This document shows positions 61,937 through 64,000 of a stretch of 64,000 nucleotides of DNA, piece after piece. Below the pieces are notes generated by a model, which saw only the letters and a list, made by a program, of their open reading frames with translations, was not told the DNA's origin and searched no databases. This DNA is from a virus: positions 22,886 through 86,885 of the IMG/VR virus record IMGVR_UViG_3300032309_002930, one strand, 5' to 3'. Within the stretch, counting starts at the first letter, position 1; every line of letters begins with the position of its first letter. Both the position numbers and the translations under genes were made by a program.

Positions 61937-62533
61937 TTATTTGTTTACTTTTAAATAAAATTTTGTCATTATCTCTGATATATATCTTACAGATATAAAC
62001 GCGCCTTGTCTAAATGATTTTTTAGATTGAAGACCTTTACCAGATCTGCTATTAGGAAACATCTTACCATAAATATAAGCTCCAAAACCAGATATACCAT
62101 TTTCAATTCCTTTTATCCAGCTTTGGCCTGGTTCAAATGGAAGATATCCAACTGATTCCACTTCTTCAATTGATGGTGCGGTGACTTGAAATTCAAATGA
62201 TAAATTATCACCTTTAATAATTTGTTCTTCTTTAGAATTTAATTCAACAGTTTTTAAAATTTCTTTAATTGGTTCAGTTGGATTTGCGTCTGGAGTAAAT
62301 CCAATGTAAGTAGTTAAGTTTCCATTTCCATTTAATGTTTGAGAAATATTTTCTGATTCAACTCCAGCTTCTAATTCTCTAGTAACAGGATGATTTTCAA
62401 AATCATTAATTAATTCTTGTTCAAGTTTTAATACTTCTTTTTCTGCAATTTTTCTGGCTTCTTTTTTAACAGAAGATAAATTGAAATTTTTTAATTCTTG
62501 ATATAAAACTGATTTGTCAATGGCTACTGGCAT
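61937..62533 (-). CDS. Neck / HK97 gp10-like protein
   Basis: 198 residues. LKLEQELINDFENHPVTREL, ISQTLNGNGNLTTYIGF, and WIKGIENGISGFGAYIYGKM with SRSGKGLQSKKSFRQGAF are the blocks I recognise from phage neck (gp10-like) proteins; these join head completion proteins to the tail. A Shine-Dalgarno site (AGGAG) precedes the ATG inside the previous gene, whose last base it overlaps. Confidence 0.7.
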   Translation of the reverse strand: MPVAIDKSVLYQELKNFNLSSVKKEARKIAEKEVLKLEQELINDFENHPVTRELEAGVESENISQTLNGNGNLTTYIGFTPDANPTEPIKEILKTVELNSKEEQIIKGDNLSFEFQVTAPSIEEVESVGYLPFEPGQSWIKGIENGISGFGAYIYGKMFPNSRSGKGLQSKKSFRQGAFISVRYISEIMTKFYLKVNK

Positions 62534-62982
62534 TATGTAATCTCCTGTGCTATGAATTCGTAGTATTCAACAGAAAAATAATATTTTAAAGTTGCATGAG
62601 AAATAACATTAAAAGCTTTTCCATCAAATACAATTTTTTCTGTTTTTTCTTTTGAAATATAATCTTTAGCTGTAGAGTCTACAATCATGGTAACATAATT
62701 TTGACTTGAAACATATGATTGAATATCAGTGAGTAAATTTAAATCTTGATTATTATTGTATTTTATAACAGCATAAAAATCTTGGCTCCTTGGAATGTAT
62801 TCTATTTGCTGAGAAGTAGCTTGACCTTGTTGACCATAACCAAATAATTGAGTGGTTGTATTGTTTTTAATTTTTTTAATTGGTTCTTTATGAATGGTAA
62901 TAAGTCTTTTGAATGTATCAAACCATTGAGTTGCTGATTCAGAAAACCAAGCTTCATCATTTGCTGATATAAAGCTTGCCAT
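62533..62982 (-). CDS. Head-closure / stopper-type protein
   Basis: 149 residues. FSESATQWFDTFKRLITIHK, YIPRSQDFYAVIKYNNN and ATLKYYFSVEYYEFIAQEIT give the beta-barrel pattern of small head-closure proteins. Order connector - stopper - neck - tube matches siphovirus maps. Role inferred from position and size. Confidence 0.6.
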   Translation of the reverse strand: MASFISANDEAWFSESATQWFDTFKRLITIHKEPIKKIKNNTTTQLFGYGQQGQATSQQIEYIPRSQDFYAVIKYNNNQDLNLLTDIQSYVSSQNYVTMIVDSTAKDYISKEKTEKIVFDGKAFNVISHATLKYYFSVEYYEFIAQEIT

Positions 62983-62986
62983 AAGT

Positions 62987-63499
62987 TTATAAACTTTCTA
63001 TATTTCTACTATAGCTATAAGATCTACCTGGAGCTTCAATTGTATCATCTCCAGCAACTTGAAGCGGACGAGCTTCATTAAGATTATAATTCTTAGTTAA
63101 CACTTGCAACTCGTCCGCAATTTGTTTTCTAAGATCAGAATAAGTTTTTGCTAATTCATTTTTATTAACTCTTTTTGCTCTGAAACCATTTTGATCAATT
63201 TCAATTGTGCTATCTGTGCTAGCTGCGCCAAGTGCATTTCTAAAAAGTCTTTCATAATAGTGCATACTATAAATCATCTTAAATATACTTTTTTCTATAT
63301 CTTTAAATTCGTCACCACTATCTGCTTCTATGCCAATTTCAAGAGTATCATCAGTAATATAGAATTTTTTATTAATAAGAATATTAAGATCGCCAATATT
63401 AGTGCGTAACCAAAAAGCTATAGAGGCGATATTTAAATCTGATGGTTCGCCTAATTCACGATATATTTCATCTGCAATATCTACGATTTTATAGGTCAT
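62987..63499 (-). CDS. Head-tail connector/adaptor protein
   Basis: 170 residues. VDIADEIYRELGEPSDLNIA, SIAFWLRTNIGDLNILINKK, and a helical C-terminal half (YERLFRNALGAAS, NELAKTYSDLRKQIADELQV) are typical of gp6/gp15-like adaptors that attach to the portal ring. A TAGTGTAA box stands 8 nt before the ATG, so it may start a transcription unit running to the tail tube. Confidence 0.72.
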   Translation of the reverse strand: MTYKIVDIADEIYRELGEPSDLNIASIAFWLRTNIGDLNILINKKFYITDDTLEIGIEADSGDEFKDIEKSIFKMIYSMHYYERLFRNALGAASTDSTIEIDQNGFRAKRVNKNELAKTYSDLRKQIADELQVLTKNYNLNEARPLQVAGDDTIEAPGRSYSYSRNIESL

Positions 63500-63507
63500 A
63501 ATAGATA

Positions 63508-63515
63508 TTACACTA
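63508..63515 (-). promoter_or_regulatory. TAGTGTAA box before the connector gene
   Basis: Minus strand TAGTGTAA, then 8 nt (TATCTATT), then ATG 63499. Confidence 0.6.
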
Positions 63516-63530
63516 TATAATAATGATTTT

Positions 63531-64000
63531 TTAGCTCAAATTTAAAAATGGATATAAAAATTGAATAGACCCAGTATTTAAGCCAGAACCATCATCAAGA
63601 TAACTATTATTTTCGCAAAAGCATAGTCTAAGGGTACAGGTCTGTGCTTTACCAGTAGTTCCGTCGTCTTGTGGAGTATTTACAAATGTTGGAATTGTAA
63701 CCCTATAACTTAAAAATTGCCATTGATTAAATACTGAACTTTGGTTTATTTCATCAAGTTTTTTAAACTTAATATATGCTGACCCAATCCATTGATTATA
63801 TGCTTCATAAGTTTTAGCTGGATCATATGTATTAAAATATGTATAAGTAGAATTATTTCCAAGAAGATTAACTCCACCACCATGTATTATTGAGTAATTT
63901 AAATAGCTATTAGAAAAAACAGGTGTAGATCTTGAAAAATTTATAGCAATTGCTCCAAAATTTAATGATCTCATTGGGTCATTACTAGTTACTCTATAAA
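63531..64000 (-). CDS. Virion protein, partial (5' part outside window)
   Basis: The frame is open through the ATG at 63974 to the edge of the window (upstream residues read YRVTSNDP), so the true start lies beyond 64000. The visible C-terminal ~155 residues are beta-rich with SDPM-like start, FGAIAINFSRSTPVF, YRVTIPTFVN and CTLRLCFCENNSYLDDGSGL. It precedes the connector gene, so it is probably a head or capsid-decoration protein. Not recognised. Confidence 0.65.
   Translation of the reverse strand, partial: YRVTSNDPMRSLNFGAIAINFSRSTPVFSNSYLNYSIIHGGGVNLLGNNSTYTYFNTYDPAKTYEAYNQWIGSAYIKFKKLDEINQSSVFNQWQFLSYRVTIPTFVNTPQDDGTTGKAQTCTLRLCFCENNSYLDDGSGLNTGSIQFLYPFLNLS

Noticed and set aside
1-64000. 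tRNA genes, integrase/att sites or insertion sequences
   Set aside because: No cloverleaf-like sequence, recombinase gene, transposase or terminal inverted repeats could be found by eye.

Overview
The window is a 64-kb stretch of an AT-rich, double-stranded DNA tailed-phage genome. No integrase, tRNA, rRNA or CRISPR array was seen. The tail genes are of the lambda / long-tailed siphovirus type: a very long tape measure, tail-tip proteins like lambda M, L, I and J, and no sheath gene. The genome also carries its own replicase, primase-helicase pair, recombination proteins and nucleotide-synthesis enzymes. The host cannot be read directly from the sequence. TTGACA/TATAAT-like promoters, Shine-Dalgarno sites before leadered genes, low G+C and IPN(F/Y) repeats in the tape measure (a pattern I associate with marine phages) make an AT-rich marine proteobacterium a reasonable guess, no more.

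Layout. (1) 1-4860, minus strand: a small membrane protein, class Ia ribonucleotide reductase (nrdB, nrdA), a GC-rich structured RNA of about 280 nt with its own promoter just upstream of nrdA, and a family-2-like glycosyltransferase. (2) 4887-20949, plus strand: two small phage proteins, then a 15-kb block of glycosyltransferases and sugar-nucleotide enzymes (RfbH-like dehydratase, RmlC-type epimerase, two RmlD-like reductases, a CapD/PseB-like SDR, GDP-mannose 4,6-dehydratase, RmlB-like dehydratase, a methyltransferase). (3) 20978-36363, plus strand: replication and recombination. This block holds a RecA/UvsX-like protein, a Vsr-like nuclease, DnaB-type helicase, ThyX, a Toprim primase, a Cas4/RecB-like nuclease, a DNA polymerase III alpha split into separate PHP and polymerase genes with a DnaQ-like exonuclease between them, a putative ssDNA-binding protein and a putative annealing protein. 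Two large glycosyltransferase genes sit among them. (4) 36370-64000, mostly minus strand: head-tail connector genes, tail tube, tail chaperones, tape measure, a lectin-like virion protein with poly-threonine linkers, and tail-tip proteins. Plus-strand genes at 43006-43881 and 44630-47137, at least three of them related tail-like proteins, interrupt this tail module.

Two promoter classes stand out. Replication and sugar genes carry TTGACW-N17-TATNAT elements whose -10 box often ends only 6-8 nt before the start codon, so the mRNAs should be leaderless. Structural and nrd genes carry a different box, consensus TAGTGTAA, usually ending 7-10 nt before the start codon. Where the TAGTGTAA box lies farther upstream (tape measure, tail chaperones) there is a leader, and the tape measure gene then has a clear Shine-Dalgarno site.

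The strongest candidates for something undescribed are the structured RNA at 3841-4120, the TAGTGTAA promoter system with leaderless initiation, the discontinuous replicase with a degenerate PHP domain, and a possible glycan-decoration system in which phage-encoded sugars could be attached to a poly-Thr virion protein.
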